From contig NZ_CP018047.1 of NCBI RefSeq assembly GCF_002009175.1, positions 1,116,001 to 1,180,000 of the forward strand: a DNA stretch of 64,000 bases, given 5' to 3'. Each line of letters begins with the position of its first letter. Within the stretch, counting starts at the first letter, position 1. The translations under genes and the position numbers were made by a program. Below, piece by piece: positions 24,721-34,061 of this stretch. This DNA is from Streptomyces niveus. GTDB lineage: Bacteria; Actinomycetota; Actinomycetes; Streptomycetales; Streptomycetaceae. The notes under the pieces are model-generated. The model made no database searches. It had not been told where the DNA came from and saw only the letters and a program-made list of their open reading frames with translations.

Positions 24721-26883
24721 TTACGGACCGGCGGGGAAGCCGGTCTGGTGGACGCGGCCGTCGATGCCCCGGAAGGCGGCCAGTACGGTGCCGTCGGGTC
24801 CGGCGGTCGCGCCGAGCGCGCCCTCGAGGACGCCGCTGACGAACTCCTTGCGGGCCGACCAGTCACCCCAGGCCGGGCTTCCCGCGCCGCCGTACGCGCG
24901 CTGCCAGAGCGTGTAGTCGCCGGCCCGTGCGTACAGCCGCACCCCGCCGTCCACCGCGACGAGCGTCGGGCTGCCGCTGACGGTCCCGCCCAGCGACGTC
25001 CACGCCGACCAGGTGCCGGCCGCGTCCCGTACCCGCCACCACACCGCGTCCTCGGCGGTCCGTACGGCGACATGGGTCCGGCCCGCCCCGTCCACGACGG
25101 CGGACGGCCGTCCGTACACGGTCCGGTTCCCGGGCGTACCGAGCGTCGTCCATCCGGAGCGCGGGCCGCGGGCCCGGATCTGTCCGTCGTCGCCGTGGGC
25201 GAGGAGCGTCCAGCGGTCGGCGCTCTCGTAGGCGACGGCCGGCGCGTCGGCGAGGCTTCCGCCGAGCTTCTGCCAGCGTCCCCACCGTCCGTCGGTGAAG
25301 GCGCGCCGGTACGCCGCGTCGTCGGTGCCGCGTACGAAGACGTCGATCCGGCCGGGTTCGGAGGCGTCGGTGTAGGCCGCGGGCTGGCCGAGGATCCGGC
25401 CGTGTGTCGGGCCGCCGAGGTCGGTCGTACGGGACGACCAGTGCCCGTCGCGTCCGCCGTGCTGCCGCAGTGAACCGTCCGGGCCCCGGGTGAACGCCGT
25501 CAGCCGGTCGCCGTCACGCACCAGCGCGGGGCTCGCGGTGGAGCGCGTACCGATCGAGGCCCCCGGCGCGTCGTCCCGGCCGCCGAGCTTGAGGAAGGCG
25601 GTGCCGTGCGCGGGGACGGTGACGGTGTACGAGCCGCTGTGCGTGCCCCGGTCGGCGCGGCCACGCAGGTCCCGTACGGTGACGTCGCCCGTCAGTCCGG
25701 CGTCCGCGAAGGTCACGGTCCGCGCCGCCGCCCTGTCCGAGCGGTTGAGGAGGACAACCGCCCGCTCCCCCGCGCCCTTGAGGGTCTTGCTGTAGACGTC
25801 GCCGGCCGAGTCGGTGGCGACGCGTACGCCCTGGACGGCGAGCGGGTCCTGGTCGACGGCGATGATCTCCGGGTTGCGCAGGGTGTCGGTCATCGACTTC
25901 GGCAGCGTGCGCGGATCGGAGCCCATGACCAGCGGTGAGCCCATCACGGCCCACATGACGAACTGGGTGGTGGACTCCTCCTCGGTCAGCTCGTACGAGC
26001 CGTCCGCAAGCTTCCGCATGGGGATGAGGTAGTCGGGGTCGTTGTAGCGGCCCGGACCCTGGGCCTCGGGGTGCCAGGCGTTGGCGTCCATGTTGCGCAG
26101 GACGTTGGCCCACTGGCCGGCGGAGGGGGTGCCGAAGGCGACATCGGTGCCGGTGCGCCAGGAGTCGCCGGTCGTCGGGCCGTAGACGTACGCGTTGTGG
26201 GCGTCCTGCTCGGGGGTGTGCGGCAGGCCCCAGTCGTCGGTCAGCGGGTTGCAGAGGTTGAGCAGCATCGGGCGGCCGGACTCGGCGACGGCGTCGCTGA
26301 ACTCCTTGAAGGCGGGGCCGGGGTCGAGCTTCGCGGTGATCCCGCAGAGGAAGTCGACCTTGATGGCGTCGATCTTCCAGTCGGCGAACTGCCGTGCGTC
26401 CTCGGTGTAGTGGCCGCGGCTGCCGAGTCCGCAGCTCTTGCCGCCGTCGTAGGTGCCCGCGTCGGTGTAGATGCCGGCCTTGAGTCCGCGCTGGTGCAGA
26501 TAGGTCACGAGGGCGGGGATGCCGGAGGGGAAGCGGCCGGGGTGCGCGGCCAGCCGGCCCTCGCTGTCGCGCGGCGTGTCGGCCTGCCAGCCGCCGTCCA
26601 GCCAGACGATGTCGTAGCCGCTGTCCCTGAGCCCGCTGCTGACGAGGTGGTCGGCGACCGACCTGACCTCCTGCTCGGTGGGGGCGCCGAGTCCGTAGTA
26701 GGTGTTCCAGCCCATGTACGGCGTGGGCGCGAGGCCGCTGTCGTAGTACGCGGGGGCGCCCTGGTCGACGGCGCCGTGGTCGGCGGTCCGGACGGCGGGC
26801 CGGTCCGCCGCCTGGGCGGAGGGCACGGCCACCGCCAGCAGCGCTGCGACGACGGCGGCCACCGTTGCCCGGTGCGAAGTCAC
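24721..26883 (-). CDS. Secreted alpha-galactosidase, GH27, with C-terminal lectin-like propeller
   Basis: 720 residues from the GTG at 26883, which has GGGAG seven bases upstream and begins a Sec signal ending in AQA. The GH27 barrel spans about 45-330: MGWNTYYG, nucleophile D177 in IKVDFLCG, acid/base D247 in SWRTGTDV, and RYNDPDYLI. A beta-sandwich follows to about 440. The last 280 residues are a repeated W/G-rich pattern (TRGPDGSLRQHGG, WTSLGG) resembling PLL-type beta-propeller lectins. It would release galactose from polymers or oligosaccharides outside the cell. It is divergent from the ROK regulator gene. Confidence 0.92.
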   Translation of the reverse strand: MTSHRATVAAVVAALLAVAVPSAQAADRPAVRTADHGAVDQGAPAYYDSGLAPTPYMGWNTYYGLGAPTEQEVRSVADHLVSSGLRDSGYDIVWLDGGWQADTPRDSEGRLAAHPGRFPSGIPALVTYLHQRGLKAGIYTDAGTYDGGKSCGLGSRGHYTEDARQFADWKIDAIKVDFLCGITAKLDPGPAFKEFSDAVAESGRPMLLNLCNPLTDDWGLPHTPEQDAHNAYVYGPTTGDSWRTGTDVAFGTPSAGQWANVLRNMDANAWHPEAQGPGRYNDPDYLIPMRKLADGSYELTEEESTTQFVMWAVMGSPLVMGSDPRTLPKSMTDTLRNPEIIAVDQDPLAVQGVRVATDSAGDVYSKTLKGAGERAVVLLNRSDRAAARTVTFADAGLTGDVTVRDLRGRADRGTHSGSYTVTVPAHGTAFLKLGGRDDAPGASIGTRSTASPALVRDGDRLTAFTRGPDGSLRQHGGRDGHWSSRTTDLGGPTHGRILGQPAAYTDASEPGRIDVFVRGTDDAAYRRAFTDGRWGRWQKLGGSLADAPAVAYESADRWTLLAHGDDGQIRARGPRSGWTTLGTPGNRTVYGRPSAVVDGAGRTHVAVRTAEDAVWWRVRDAAGTWSAWTSLGGTVSGSPTLVAVDGGVRLYARAGDYTLWQRAYGGAGSPAWGDWSARKEFVSGVLEGALGATAGPDGTVLAAFRGIDGRVHQTGFPAGP

Positions 26884-26948
26884 TGATGTCTCCCGAAGGT
26901 TGGGGGTCACGACGAAGACTGTCGCCGCGCTCCCCGACCCTGTCAATG

Positions 26949-26957
26949 ATTATTACT
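26949..26957. promoter_or_regulatory. AT-rich box in the GH27/ROK divergent promoter
   Basis: ATTATTACT lies in a 30-base AT-rich patch, about 65 bases before the GH27 start. The similar word ATTATTAGT occurs upstream of xylA on the minus strand. AT-rich dyads are usual targets of ROK regulators, so this may be the site of the adjacent ROK protein; unproven. Confidence 0.35.
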
Positions 26958-27046
26958 AATTAACTTAAACAAGTGACTGGAAGGGGCATTGATCTCGTGG
27001 GACCGGCCATCCGTCCGGATTCCGATCACATAGGCTCGACCGCACC

Positions 27047-28285
27047 ATGAAGAACAACCACACATCGCTCGGTCCCAAGGCCGACAAAGAGACGGTGCGC
27101 CGGCACAATCTGAGCCTGGTGCTGCGCGCCGTGCGGGACGAGGGTGAGGCGACGAGGGCCGGTGTGGCGGCGCGGGTCGGACTGACCCGGGCCGCGGTGT
27201 CCTCGCTGGTCGAGCAGTTGCTGGACAGCGGGTTCCTCTCCGAGTCCGGCAAGACGTTCAGCGGCCAGGCCGGGCGGCCAGGCACCGTGCTGAAGGTGAC
27301 CCGCTCCGGCCCGGCCGGCATCGGCGTCGAGATCAACATCGACTACGTCTCGGTGTGCGTGGTCGACCTGTCGGGCACCGACCGCGTACGCCTCACCGAA
27401 CACCTCGACAACCGCGGCGCCGCGCCGGCCGAAGTCCTCGCCCGTGGCGCCCGGATCGCCGCGCGCACCCTCGACTCGGCCGCCGAGCAGGACCTGGCGC
27501 CGGTCGGTGTGCAGCTCGCGCTGCCGGGTCTGGTCTCCGGCGGTACGGTCCGGCAGGCGCCGAACCTGGGCTGGAACCGGGTGCCCGCGGAGGAGTTGTT
27601 CGCGCAGGCGCTGGCGGAGGCGCAGCCCGTCGTGCCGCCGCTGCCGGTGCGTTCGGAGAACGAGGCCAATCTGGCGGCGCTCGCCGAACTCTGGTTCGGC
27701 GGCCTCGGCGGGATCCGCAGCTTCCTCTATCTGTCGGGCGAGATCGGCGTCGGTGGCGCGCTGGTGCTCGACGGTGAACTGCTGCGCGGCGCGAACGGGT
27801 TCGCCGGTGAGATCGGCCATGTGGTCGTGGACGCCGACGGGCCGCTGTGCCGGTGCGGCTCGCGCGGCTGTCTGGAGCAGTACGCGGGCCAGTCGGCGCT
27901 GCTGCGGGGCGCCGGGCTCGACGAGAACGCCGGGGTGCCGGGCGCCGCGGAGCTGGAGGCCCTGGCCAGGGCCGGCGACAAGCGCGCGATCGCCGCCATC
28001 GGCGAGGCCGGCCGGATGCTGGGCCGGGTCCTGTCGGGCGCGGTGAATCTCTTCGACCCCGACGCGGTGGTGCTCGGCGGGATCTACCGGAGCCTGATGC
28101 CGTGGCTGTCGCCGCCCGCCGACGGCGAGTTGACCGACCGGGTGGTCTCCGGCCTGTGGCCGCACGACAGCGGCCGGCTACGCGCGTCATCCTCGGCGGG
28201 GGACGCGGCGCGGGGCGCGGCGGCCCTGGTGGTGCGCGCGGTCCTGGCGGACCCGGTGGCGTACGCGGACCGCACGAGCGCGTAG
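27047..28285 (+). CDS. ROK-family transcriptional regulator
   Basis: 412 residues: a winged helix (about 20-80; EATRAGVAARVGLTRAAVSSLVEQLL) followed by a ROK sugar-binding domain with GVEINIDY, the zinc motif CRCGSRGCLEQYAG and GEIGHVVVD. The ATG has no clear ribosome site and lies 15 bases from a possible -10, so the message may have a very short leader. Divergent placement suggests control of the GH27 gene and perhaps of xylose genes; ROK7B7-type regulators of Streptomyces have similar roles. Confidence 0.92.
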   Translation: MKNNHTSLGPKADKETVRRHNLSLVLRAVRDEGEATRAGVAARVGLTRAAVSSLVEQLLDSGFLSESGKTFSGQAGRPGTVLKVTRSGPAGIGVEINIDYVSVCVVDLSGTDRVRLTEHLDNRGAAPAEVLARGARIAARTLDSAAEQDLAPVGVQLALPGLVSGGTVRQAPNLGWNRVPAEELFAQALAEAQPVVPPLPVRSENEANLAALAELWFGGLGGIRSFLYLSGEIGVGGALVLDGELLRGANGFAGEIGHVVVDADGPLCRCGSRGCLEQYAGQSALLRGAGLDENAGVPGAAELEALARAGDKRAIAAIGEAGRMLGRVLSGAVNLFDPDAVVLGGIYRSLMPWLSPPADGELTDRVVSGLWPHDSGRLRASSSAGDAARGAAALVVRAVLADPVAYADRTSA

Positions 28286-28335
28286 GGCGCGGGGCGCGGG
28301 TTTCGAAGCGGGGCGGGTTCGCGGTGGACGGGGTC

Positions 28336-28376
28336 GGGGTGGGGCGTCCGGCAGCCTTCGCCGGGCGCCCCACCCC
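28336..28376. terminator. Strong bidirectional terminator between ROK and YVTN genes
   Basis: Arms GGGGTGGGGCG / CGCCCCACCCC pair perfectly; an inner CCGGC / GCCGG continues the stem to 17 bp with one G-T pair and a 7-base loop. It lies between two convergent stop codons. Confidence 0.85.
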
Positions 28377-28446
28377 AGGGTTCACGAAGCGGGCCGTCAC
28401 GGTGGGGGGAAACCGTCCCGCGGAACAGCGGCACCCGCGCCTCGAA

Positions 28447-29559
28447 CTAATGCCCTGCTCCGCCTTCCGAACAGCCCCGAAGGTGGCTCCGGCATCCCTG
28501 AGTGATGGCGATACCGGTGGGCCCGTCGCCGACGGGGATGGTGGTGGTGACCGTGTTGGTCCCGGTGTCGATCACTGAGACGTTGTTGTCCAGCTGGTTG
28601 GGGATGTAGGCGCGGTCACCGTTCGGGGTGAAGGCCACTCCGCGGGGCCAGGTGCCGACACGGATGGTGGTGATGACGGTGTTGGTCCTGGTGTCGATCA
28701 CCGACACGGTGCCGCTGTTGAGGTTGGTGACGTAGGCGCGGTGACCGTTCGGGGTGATCGCCACGCCGTTGGGAAGGTCGCCCGCGGGGATGGTGGCGAC
28801 GACGGCGTTGGTCCTGGTGCTGATCACCGACACGTCGTCGCTGCTGGCGTTGGTGACGTAGACCCGGTGACCGTTGGGGGTGACGGCCAGATTGCCCGGC
28901 CCTTCACCCACGGGGATGGTCGTGGTGACGGTGTTGGTCCTGGTGCTGATCACCGACACGGTGTCGCCGAGGTCGTTGGCGACATAGACACGCTCACCGT
29001 TCGGCGTGACGGCAACGCCGAAAGGCCCGTCGCCGACGGGGATCGTCGTGGTGACGGCGTTCGTCCTGGTGCTGATCACCGACACACTGTCGCCCGCGAA
29101 GTTGGCGACATAGACGCGCTCACCGTTCGGCGTGACGGCGACACCGACAGGTCCGTCGCCGACGGGGATCGTCGTGGTGACGGCGTTCGTCCTGGTGTCG
29201 ATCACCGACACACTGTCGTCGTTGTTGTTGGTCACGTAGGCGCGGTGACCGTTCGGGGTGACGGCGACGCCGAGGGGACGGTCTCCGACCGGGACGGTGG
29301 CGGTGACCGTGTTGGTCTTGGTGCTGATCACCGAGACGGTGTCGTCCTCGACGTTGGCGACGTACGCGTGGGCGGGGCTGTGGTGCGCGGGGTGGTCCTG
29401 CGCGGCGGCGGGCGATGCCACGGCGAGTGGGACCGTCAGGCCCGTGAACAGGGCAAGTCCCACCCAGGCCCGCACGACCCTGCCCCATGAGCGCTCACCG
29501 CCGTCGCGCCGCCCGGTGATTCTTCGTTCCGGCGCTTCCCGTACCGCGATATCTGACAC
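28447..29559 (-). CDS. Secreted YVTN/YncE-type seven-bladed beta-propeller protein
   Basis: 370 residues from a GTG with AGGAGG five bases upstream. A polar, Arg-rich lead is followed by a hydrophobic signal (about 30-54, ending AAAQD). Seven near-identical 42-residue repeats follow, each with AYV(T/A)N, VSVI(S/D)T(R/K)TN and GVA(V/I)TPNG, one per blade. The C-terminus holds CRSHLRGC, a possible disulfide. Proteins of this type are surface propellers with no enzymatic residues. Its ligand is unknown. Confidence 0.9.
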   Translation of the reverse strand: MSDIAVREAPERRITGRRDGGERSWGRVVRAWVGLALFTGLTVPLAVASPAAAQDHPAHHSPAHAYVANVEDDTVSVISTKTNTVTATVPVGDRPLGVAVTPNGHRAYVTNNNDDSVSVIDTRTNAVTTTIPVGDGPVGVAVTPNGERVYVANFAGDSVSVISTRTNAVTTTIPVGDGPFGVAVTPNGERVYVANDLGDTVSVISTRTNTVTTTIPVGEGPGNLAVTPNGHRVYVTNASSDDVSVISTRTNAVVATIPAGDLPNGVAITPNGHRAYVTNLNSGTVSVIDTRTNTVITTIRVGTWPRGVAFTPNGDRAYIPNQLDNNVSVIDTGTNTVTTTIPVGDGPTGIAITQGCRSHLRGCSEGGAGH

Positions 29560-29711
29560 GAAGACCTCCTGAAGTGACTCGATGCCGAACCGGCGATGGC
29601 TGCGGCCACGCCAAGTGCCGGTATCCCCACAAACAGTCCGGGATCGCGTGCCAGGGGCTGTATGGACGATCCGAATCCCACCATCGGCCCCTCGTCGGCG
29701 GGGCGGGTGGA

Positions 29712-29727
29712 CCCTCCGTACGGAGGG
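29712..29727. repeat. 16-bp perfect palindrome
   Basis: CCCTCCGTACGGAGGG is a perfect palindrome between xylA and the propeller gene, about 150 bases upstream of the propeller start. It could be an operator or part of the xylA 3' structure. Confidence 0.4.
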
Positions 29728-29745
29728 CGGCTTCCGTGCGCGCGG

Positions 29746-29780
29746 ACGCGGGGCGGACCGGCGGTGGGTCCGCCCCGCGT
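29746..29780 (-). terminator. xylA terminator
   Basis: Perfect 14-bp arms (ACGCGGGGCGGACC / GGTCCGCCCCGCGT) with a 7-base loop, 39 bases after the xylA stop on the minus strand. Confidence 0.8.
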
Positions 29781-29818
29781 GGGCGGTCGTGTCAGGACTC
29801 GGTCGGGTCAGTGCCGGA

Positions 29819-30988
29819 TCAGCGGGCGCCCAGGAGGTGGTCCATGGCGAGCTGGTCGAGGTGTTCGAACGCCATGCCGCGGCTCGCCGCGGACGCCACG
29901 TCGAAGTCCTCGTACGCGCTCCGGTCGGCCAGCAGAGCGGTCACCCCGTCGGCGGCGGTCGGCTGCGCCAGCTCATCCAGACGCGAGGCGCGCAGCGCCT
30001 CCTGGACCTCCGGGTCCGCGCGGAACGAGGCGGCGCGCTCCTTGAGTATCAGGTAGTTGCGCATGCAGCCGGCGGCGGACGCCCACACACCGTCGAAGTC
30101 CTCGGTGCGCGGCGGCTTGAAGTCGAAGTGCCGCGAGCCGTCCCAGCCCGCCGACTCCAGCAGGTCCACCAGCCAGAACGCGGCGCGCAGGTCGCCGGCG
30201 CCGAAGCGCAGGTCCTGGTCGTAGCGCGTGCCGTGCTGGCCGTTGAGGTCGATGTGGAAGAGCTTGCCCGCCCACAGGGCCTGCGCGATGGCGTGCGGGA
30301 AGTTCAGCCCGGCCATCTGCTCGTGACCCGTCTCGGGGTTGACGCCGTACAGCTCCGGGCGCTCCAGGCGCTCGATGAAGGCGAGCGCGTGACCGACGGT
30401 CGGCAGCAGGATGTCACCGCGCGGCTCGTTCGGCTTGGGCTCGATGGCGAACTTGATGTCGTACCCCTGCGAGACGACGTACTCGCCGAGCAGGTCGAAG
30501 CCCTCCTTCATCCGGTCCAGCGCCAGACGCACGTCCTTCGCGCCGCCGGACTCCGCGCCCTCCCGGCCGCCCCAGGCGACGAACTTCTTGGCGCCCAGCT
30601 CGGCGGCCAGGTCGAGGTTGCGCAGCGTCTTGCGCAGCGCGTAACGGCGGACGTCGCGGTCGTTCGCCGTGAAGCCGCCGTCCTTGAAGACGGGGTGGGT
30701 GAAGAGGTTGGTGGTGACCATCGGCACGACGAGCCCGGTGGTGTCGAGCGCCTGCCGGAAGCGCTTGATGTGCCCCTCGCGCTCGGCGTCGGACGAGCCG
30801 AACGGGATCAGGTCGTCGTCGTGGAAGGTCACTCCGTACGCGCCGAGTTCGGCGAGGTGCTGTACGGACTCGGTCGGATCGAGCGCCGGGCGCGTCGCGT
30901 CACCGAACGGGTCCCTGCCTTGCCAGCCGACCGTCCACAGACCGAAGCTGAACTTGTCCGCGGGGGTGGGAGTGAAACGTTCCGTCAT
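29819..30988 (-). CDS. xylA: Xylose isomerase
   Basis: 389 residues, closely resembling the Streptomyces class I enzyme: [20 protein letters not shown], the catalytic His/Asp pair H56/D59 in [11 protein letters not shown], and the metal-site block [12 protein letters not shown] (E and K near 183/185). HIDLNGQHG and the DQD region supply the other metal ligands. It converts D-xylose to D-xylulose and also glucose to fructose. It is divergent from xylB across 250 bases, forming the usual xylose regulon; no xylose transporter is in the window. Confidence 0.97.
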   Translation of the reverse strand: MTERFTPTPADKFSFGLWTVGWQGRDPFGDATRPALDPTESVQHLAELGAYGVTFHDDDLIPFGSSDAEREGHIKRFRQALDTTGLVVPMVTTNLFTHPVFKDGGFTANDRDVRRYALRKTLRNLDLAAELGAKKFVAWGGREGAESGGAKDVRLALDRMKEGFDLLGEYVVSQGYDIKFAIEPKPNEPRGDILLPTVGHALAFIERLERPELYGVNPETGHEQMAGLNFPHAIAQALWAGKLFHIDLNGQHGTRYDQDLRFGAGDLRAAFWLVDLLESAGWDGSRHFDFKPPRTEDFDGVWASAAGCMRNYLILKERAASFRADPEVQEALRASRLDELAQPTAADGVTALLADRSAYEDFDVASAASRGMAFEHLDQLAMDHLLGAR

Positions 30989-31050
30989 TTCTCTGGCCGC
31001 CTTCGATACCTCAGGTCCGGCAGGTGCAGACCTTTTTGTTTCCTGACATG

Positions 31051-31059
31051 ACTAATAAT
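31051..31059 (-). promoter_or_regulatory. AT-rich box upstream of xylA
   Basis: On the minus strand this reads ATTATTAGT, 63 bases before the xylA start, in a locally AT-rich part of the xylA/xylB divergent region. It resembles the box beside the ROK gene. Candidate operator only. Confidence 0.35.
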
Positions 31060-31238
31060 GCACGTCCGGGTGGATACGGAAAAGACCCCACGTTCGCCCA
31101 ACCCTGTTCGAGGCGTCGAACACCCCCTTGAGCAAGGAAATGACGCCAGTACCTGCCGGATGCACGACAACATCACGTAATTTGTTGGCCTGCGGTCAAA
31201 ATCTCGCCGCAAGCCCGGAATCAGGAAGAGGTACGAGC

Positions 31239-32714
31239 GTGCCGCACAGCCAGGTGGTCATCGGCGTCGACAGCTCCACCCAGTCGACCAAAGCGGCGTT
31301 CACCGACGCGGCGACCGGACGGCTGCTCGCCGTCGGGCGCGCACCGCACCGGGTGACCGGGGAGGCCGGGGCGCGGGAGAGCGACCCCGAGGTGTGGTGG
31401 CAGGCGCTGCGTGAGGCCGTCGCCATGGGGCTCAAGGAGTCCGGCGTACCGGCGTCCGCCGTCACGGGCATAGCGGTCGCCGGCCAGCAGCACGGACTGG
31501 TGGTGCTCGACGCGGCCGGCAAGCCGCTGCGGCCCGCCCTCCTTTGGAACGACACCCGCTCCGCCCCGCAGGCCGCCGCTCTTACGGAGGCGCTGGGCGG
31601 ACCCGACGCGTGGACCGCCAGGACCGGATCCGTGCCGGTCGCCTCGATGACGGCGGCGAAGTGGCAGTGGCTCCGCGAGAACGATCCCGCCTCCGCCGGC
31701 GCGGCGGCGGCCGTCCGGCTCCCCCACGACTTCCTCACCGAACGTCTCGCGGGTACGGCGGCCACGGACCCCGGTGACGCGTCGGGCACCTGCTGGTACT
31801 CCACGGCGACCGGGGCGTACGACCCCGAACTGCTCGCGCTCGTCGGCCTCGACGAGTCGCTGCTGCCGGCCGTCGCCCCGACCGGGGGCGCCCGGGTCGG
31901 CTCGCTCACCGCCTCCGCCGCCGAGTTGCTGGGGCTGCCGGCCGGTATCGCGGTCGCCGCCGGCACCGGTGACAACATGAGCGCGGCCGTCGGCCTCGGC
32001 CTCGGCGGCGCCGGGCTGCTGGACCACCCCGTACTGAGCCTCGGCACGTCCGGCACCGTCTTCGCCGCGACCCGCACCAGGCCCGCCTCGGCCGCGCTGT
32101 CCGGGTTCGCGGCGGCCGACGGTACGTTCCTGCCGCTCGGCTGCACCCTGAACTGCACGCTGGCCGTCGACAAGGTCGCCGAACTGCTGCGCCTGGACCG
32201 CGAGGACGTGGCGCCCGGCGGCGAGGCGGTGCTGCTGCCGTACCTGGACGGCGAGCGCACCCCCGATCTGCCGACCTCCGCGGGCCTGTTGACGGGCCTG
32301 CGCCACGACACGACGCCGCAGCAGTTGCTCGGCGCGGCGTACGAGGGCGCGGCGTACACGGTCCTGCGGGCGCTGGACGAGGTCCTGCGCGCCTGTGGCC
32401 TCGACCCGGCGGACCCCGTGGTGGCCGGCCGCCCGCTGCGTCTGGTGGGCGGCGGCGCCCAGGGCCGTACGTGGGTGGAGACCGTACGGCGCCTCTCCGG
32501 GCGCCCGGTGATCGTGCCGGAGAGCGGCGAGCTGGTCGCCCTGGGCGCGGCGGCGCTGGCGGCGTCGGCCGCCACCGGCGAGGACCCGGTGGCGATCGCC
32601 GCCTCCTGGAAGACCGGCGACGGCCCCGAACTCCCGCCGGTGGCACGGGACACGGAGACCTGGGAGCGCGTCGGATCGGTGCTGGACCGGGCGGCGCCGA
32701 GCCTCCTGTCGTAG
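31239..32714 (+). CDS. xylB: Xylulokinase
   Basis: 491 residues from a GTG preceded by GGAAGAGG; the frame continues upstream but lacks family similarity there. FGGY kinase features: VIGVDSSTQSTKA (phosphate loop), GIAVAGQQHGLV, LLWNDTRS, GTGDNMSAAVG and RLVGGGAQGRTW. It phosphorylates D-xylulose for the pentose phosphate pathway and pairs with xylA. Confidence 0.95.
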   Translation: MPHSQVVIGVDSSTQSTKAAFTDAATGRLLAVGRAPHRVTGEAGARESDPEVWWQALREAVAMGLKESGVPASAVTGIAVAGQQHGLVVLDAAGKPLRPALLWNDTRSAPQAAALTEALGGPDAWTARTGSVPVASMTAAKWQWLRENDPASAGAAAAVRLPHDFLTERLAGTAATDPGDASGTCWYSTATGAYDPELLALVGLDESLLPAVAPTGGARVGSLTASAAELLGLPAGIAVAAGTGDNMSAAVGLGLGGAGLLDHPVLSLGTSGTVFAATRTRPASAALSGFAAADGTFLPLGCTLNCTLAVDKVAELLRLDREDVAPGGEAVLLPYLDGERTPDLPTSAGLLTGLRHDTTPQQLLGAAYEGAAYTVLRALDEVLRACGLDPADPVVAGRPLRLVGGGAQGRTWVETVRRLSGRPVIVPESGELVALGAAALAASAATGEDPVAIAASWKTGDGPELPPVARDTETWERVGSVLDRAAPSLLS

Positions 32715-32888
32715 GGGCTCGACGGGGCCTGCGGGGCGGGTGGGACACCGGCGTACGGAAGTGCTCGGACACCCACCCGCCCCGCCGGTCCCCGTCTCGC
32801 ATCGCCCTCTTGATGGTGGGTCGGCAACAGTCCTAACCTGCGATCCGCGCGGCGTCGCCGCGCGCCGGAGGAGGGACGGGACACGCCC

Positions 32889-34010
32889 ATGTCCGACGCA
32901 CCGAACGACGACGCCCTCTACGCTGCGCTGACCGACGCGGACCTCCTCAAGGCGCTCGCCCCGTACCTGCCCAAGGCCGGCGGAGCGGTGGCCGACGCGG
33001 GCCGGCTCCGGGACATCACGCGCAGACAGCTGGTGCGCTGCGAGGTGGTCCGCTTCACGGAGAGACGCGAGCAGGTGCGGCGGACCGCGTTCGGCGTCGA
33101 GGACCTGTCGGCGCTGCCTCTGTACGAAGGCGCGATCGCCGACCACTCGCTGCCGGAGCCCAAGGGGCCCGGCAAGCTCGTCCTGGTCCGCGCGGGCTCC
33201 GTCCAACTGGTGCTCTGCCCGTGCGACAACGGCGAGCGGCAGTGCGACGCCTGCACCGGCCGCGGGTGGCACGCGTGCGGTTGCCACAACGAACCGCTGC
33301 TGTGCGACGTCTGTCACAACGTCACCCCGTGCCGGGAGTGCGAGCGGCAGGGCAGGAAACCGATCCGCCCGTCGAAGGCCCGCCCGGCGGTGAAGGGCCC
33401 CGCCGCCACGGCACCCGGCGCGCCGCGGGTCACCTGCGCGAGGTGCGACACGCCGGAGGCGGCGTGCCCGCGCTGCGAGGGCCGGGGACTGACGCGGTGC
33501 CGGCACTGCGACGCGTCGGGCCGCGAGACCTGCGAGCCCTGCTCGGGCCGGGGGCTGGGCACGCACGATGTGTGCGGCGGCAAGGGCAGCCTCACGCACT
33601 GGGTGGAGGGGAGGGTCGTGTACGCGAACGAGCCACGTTCCCTTTCCCTGCCCGCACCGGACTGGCCCGACAAGGTGAAGGAGCGGCTGCGAGCCGCCGA
33701 CTGGCAGCGGCACGACGTACCGACGGGCGGCCCGGTGCCGACAGCCCTGGTCCGCGCCTACCGGTCCGACGTACGGGACCACCTCGCGCCGCAGCGCGGG
33801 GAACGCTCCCGCCAGGTGACCCTGAGGACGACCGTGCTGGCCCGGGTGGAGCTGGCGGACGATCCGAACCGGGTCTACTACGTCTTCCCCGGCGCCGGCC
33901 GGCTCGAAGTCGTCACCGCCCTGTCCGACCGGCTGAAGCAGCGCCTGATCGCGGCCGGGGCGGTCATCGTGATCGTGGTGGTCCTGATCCTGTGGCTGGT
34001 GGCCCAGTGA
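32889..34010 (+). CDS. Cys-rich DnaJ-type zinc-finger protein with C-terminal membrane anchor
   Basis: 373 residues. The first 100 residues are soluble. Two Cys-rich blocks follow: about 110-155 (CPCDNGERQCDACTGRGWHACGCH and further CxxC pairs) and about 180-230 (CARCDT, CPRCEGRG, CRHCDASG, CEPCSGRG), the CxxCxGxG pattern of the DnaJ zinc-binding domain. There is no J domain. The last 20 residues are one hydrophobic helix (AVIVIVVVLILWLVAQ), making it a tail-anchored protein facing the cytoplasm. No function was recognised; chaperone-like or redox/metal roles are guesses. Confidence 0.85.
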   Translation: MSDAPNDDALYAALTDADLLKALAPYLPKAGGAVADAGRLRDITRRQLVRCEVVRFTERREQVRRTAFGVEDLSALPLYEGAIADHSLPEPKGPGKLVLVRAGSVQLVLCPCDNGERQCDACTGRGWHACGCHNEPLLCDVCHNVTPCRECERQGRKPIRPSKARPAVKGPAATAPGAPRVTCARCDTPEAACPRCEGRGLTRCRHCDASGRETCEPCSGRGLGTHDVCGGKGSLTHWVEGRVVYANEPRSLSLPAPDWPDKVKERLRAADWQRHDVPTGGPVPTALVRAYRSDVRDHLAPQRGERSRQVTLRTTVLARVELADDPNRVYYVFPGAGRLEVVTALSDRLKQRLIAAGAVIVIVVVLILWLVAQ

Positions 34011-34021
34011 GAGGTCCGGTG

Positions 34022-34041
34022 GGAACGGCCGCGTCCGTTCC
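34022..34041. terminator. Possible terminator hairpin between convergent genes
   Basis: GGAACGG / CCGTTCC, 7-bp perfect stem with a 6-base loop, 12 bases after the stop of the zinc-finger gene. No T-run. Confidence 0.5.
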
Positions 34042-34061
34042 AGGCGTCGTGACGGCCGCGC

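Noticed and set aside
28447..29440. Regular 126-bp repeats as a CRISPR-like or other noncoding array
   Set aside because: The repeats are in frame and encode 42-residue propeller blades; there are no unique spacers.
31221..33782. Long minus-strand open frame opposite xylB and the zinc-finger gene
   Set aside because: It spans two real genes and their spacer, has no ribosome site and no similarity.
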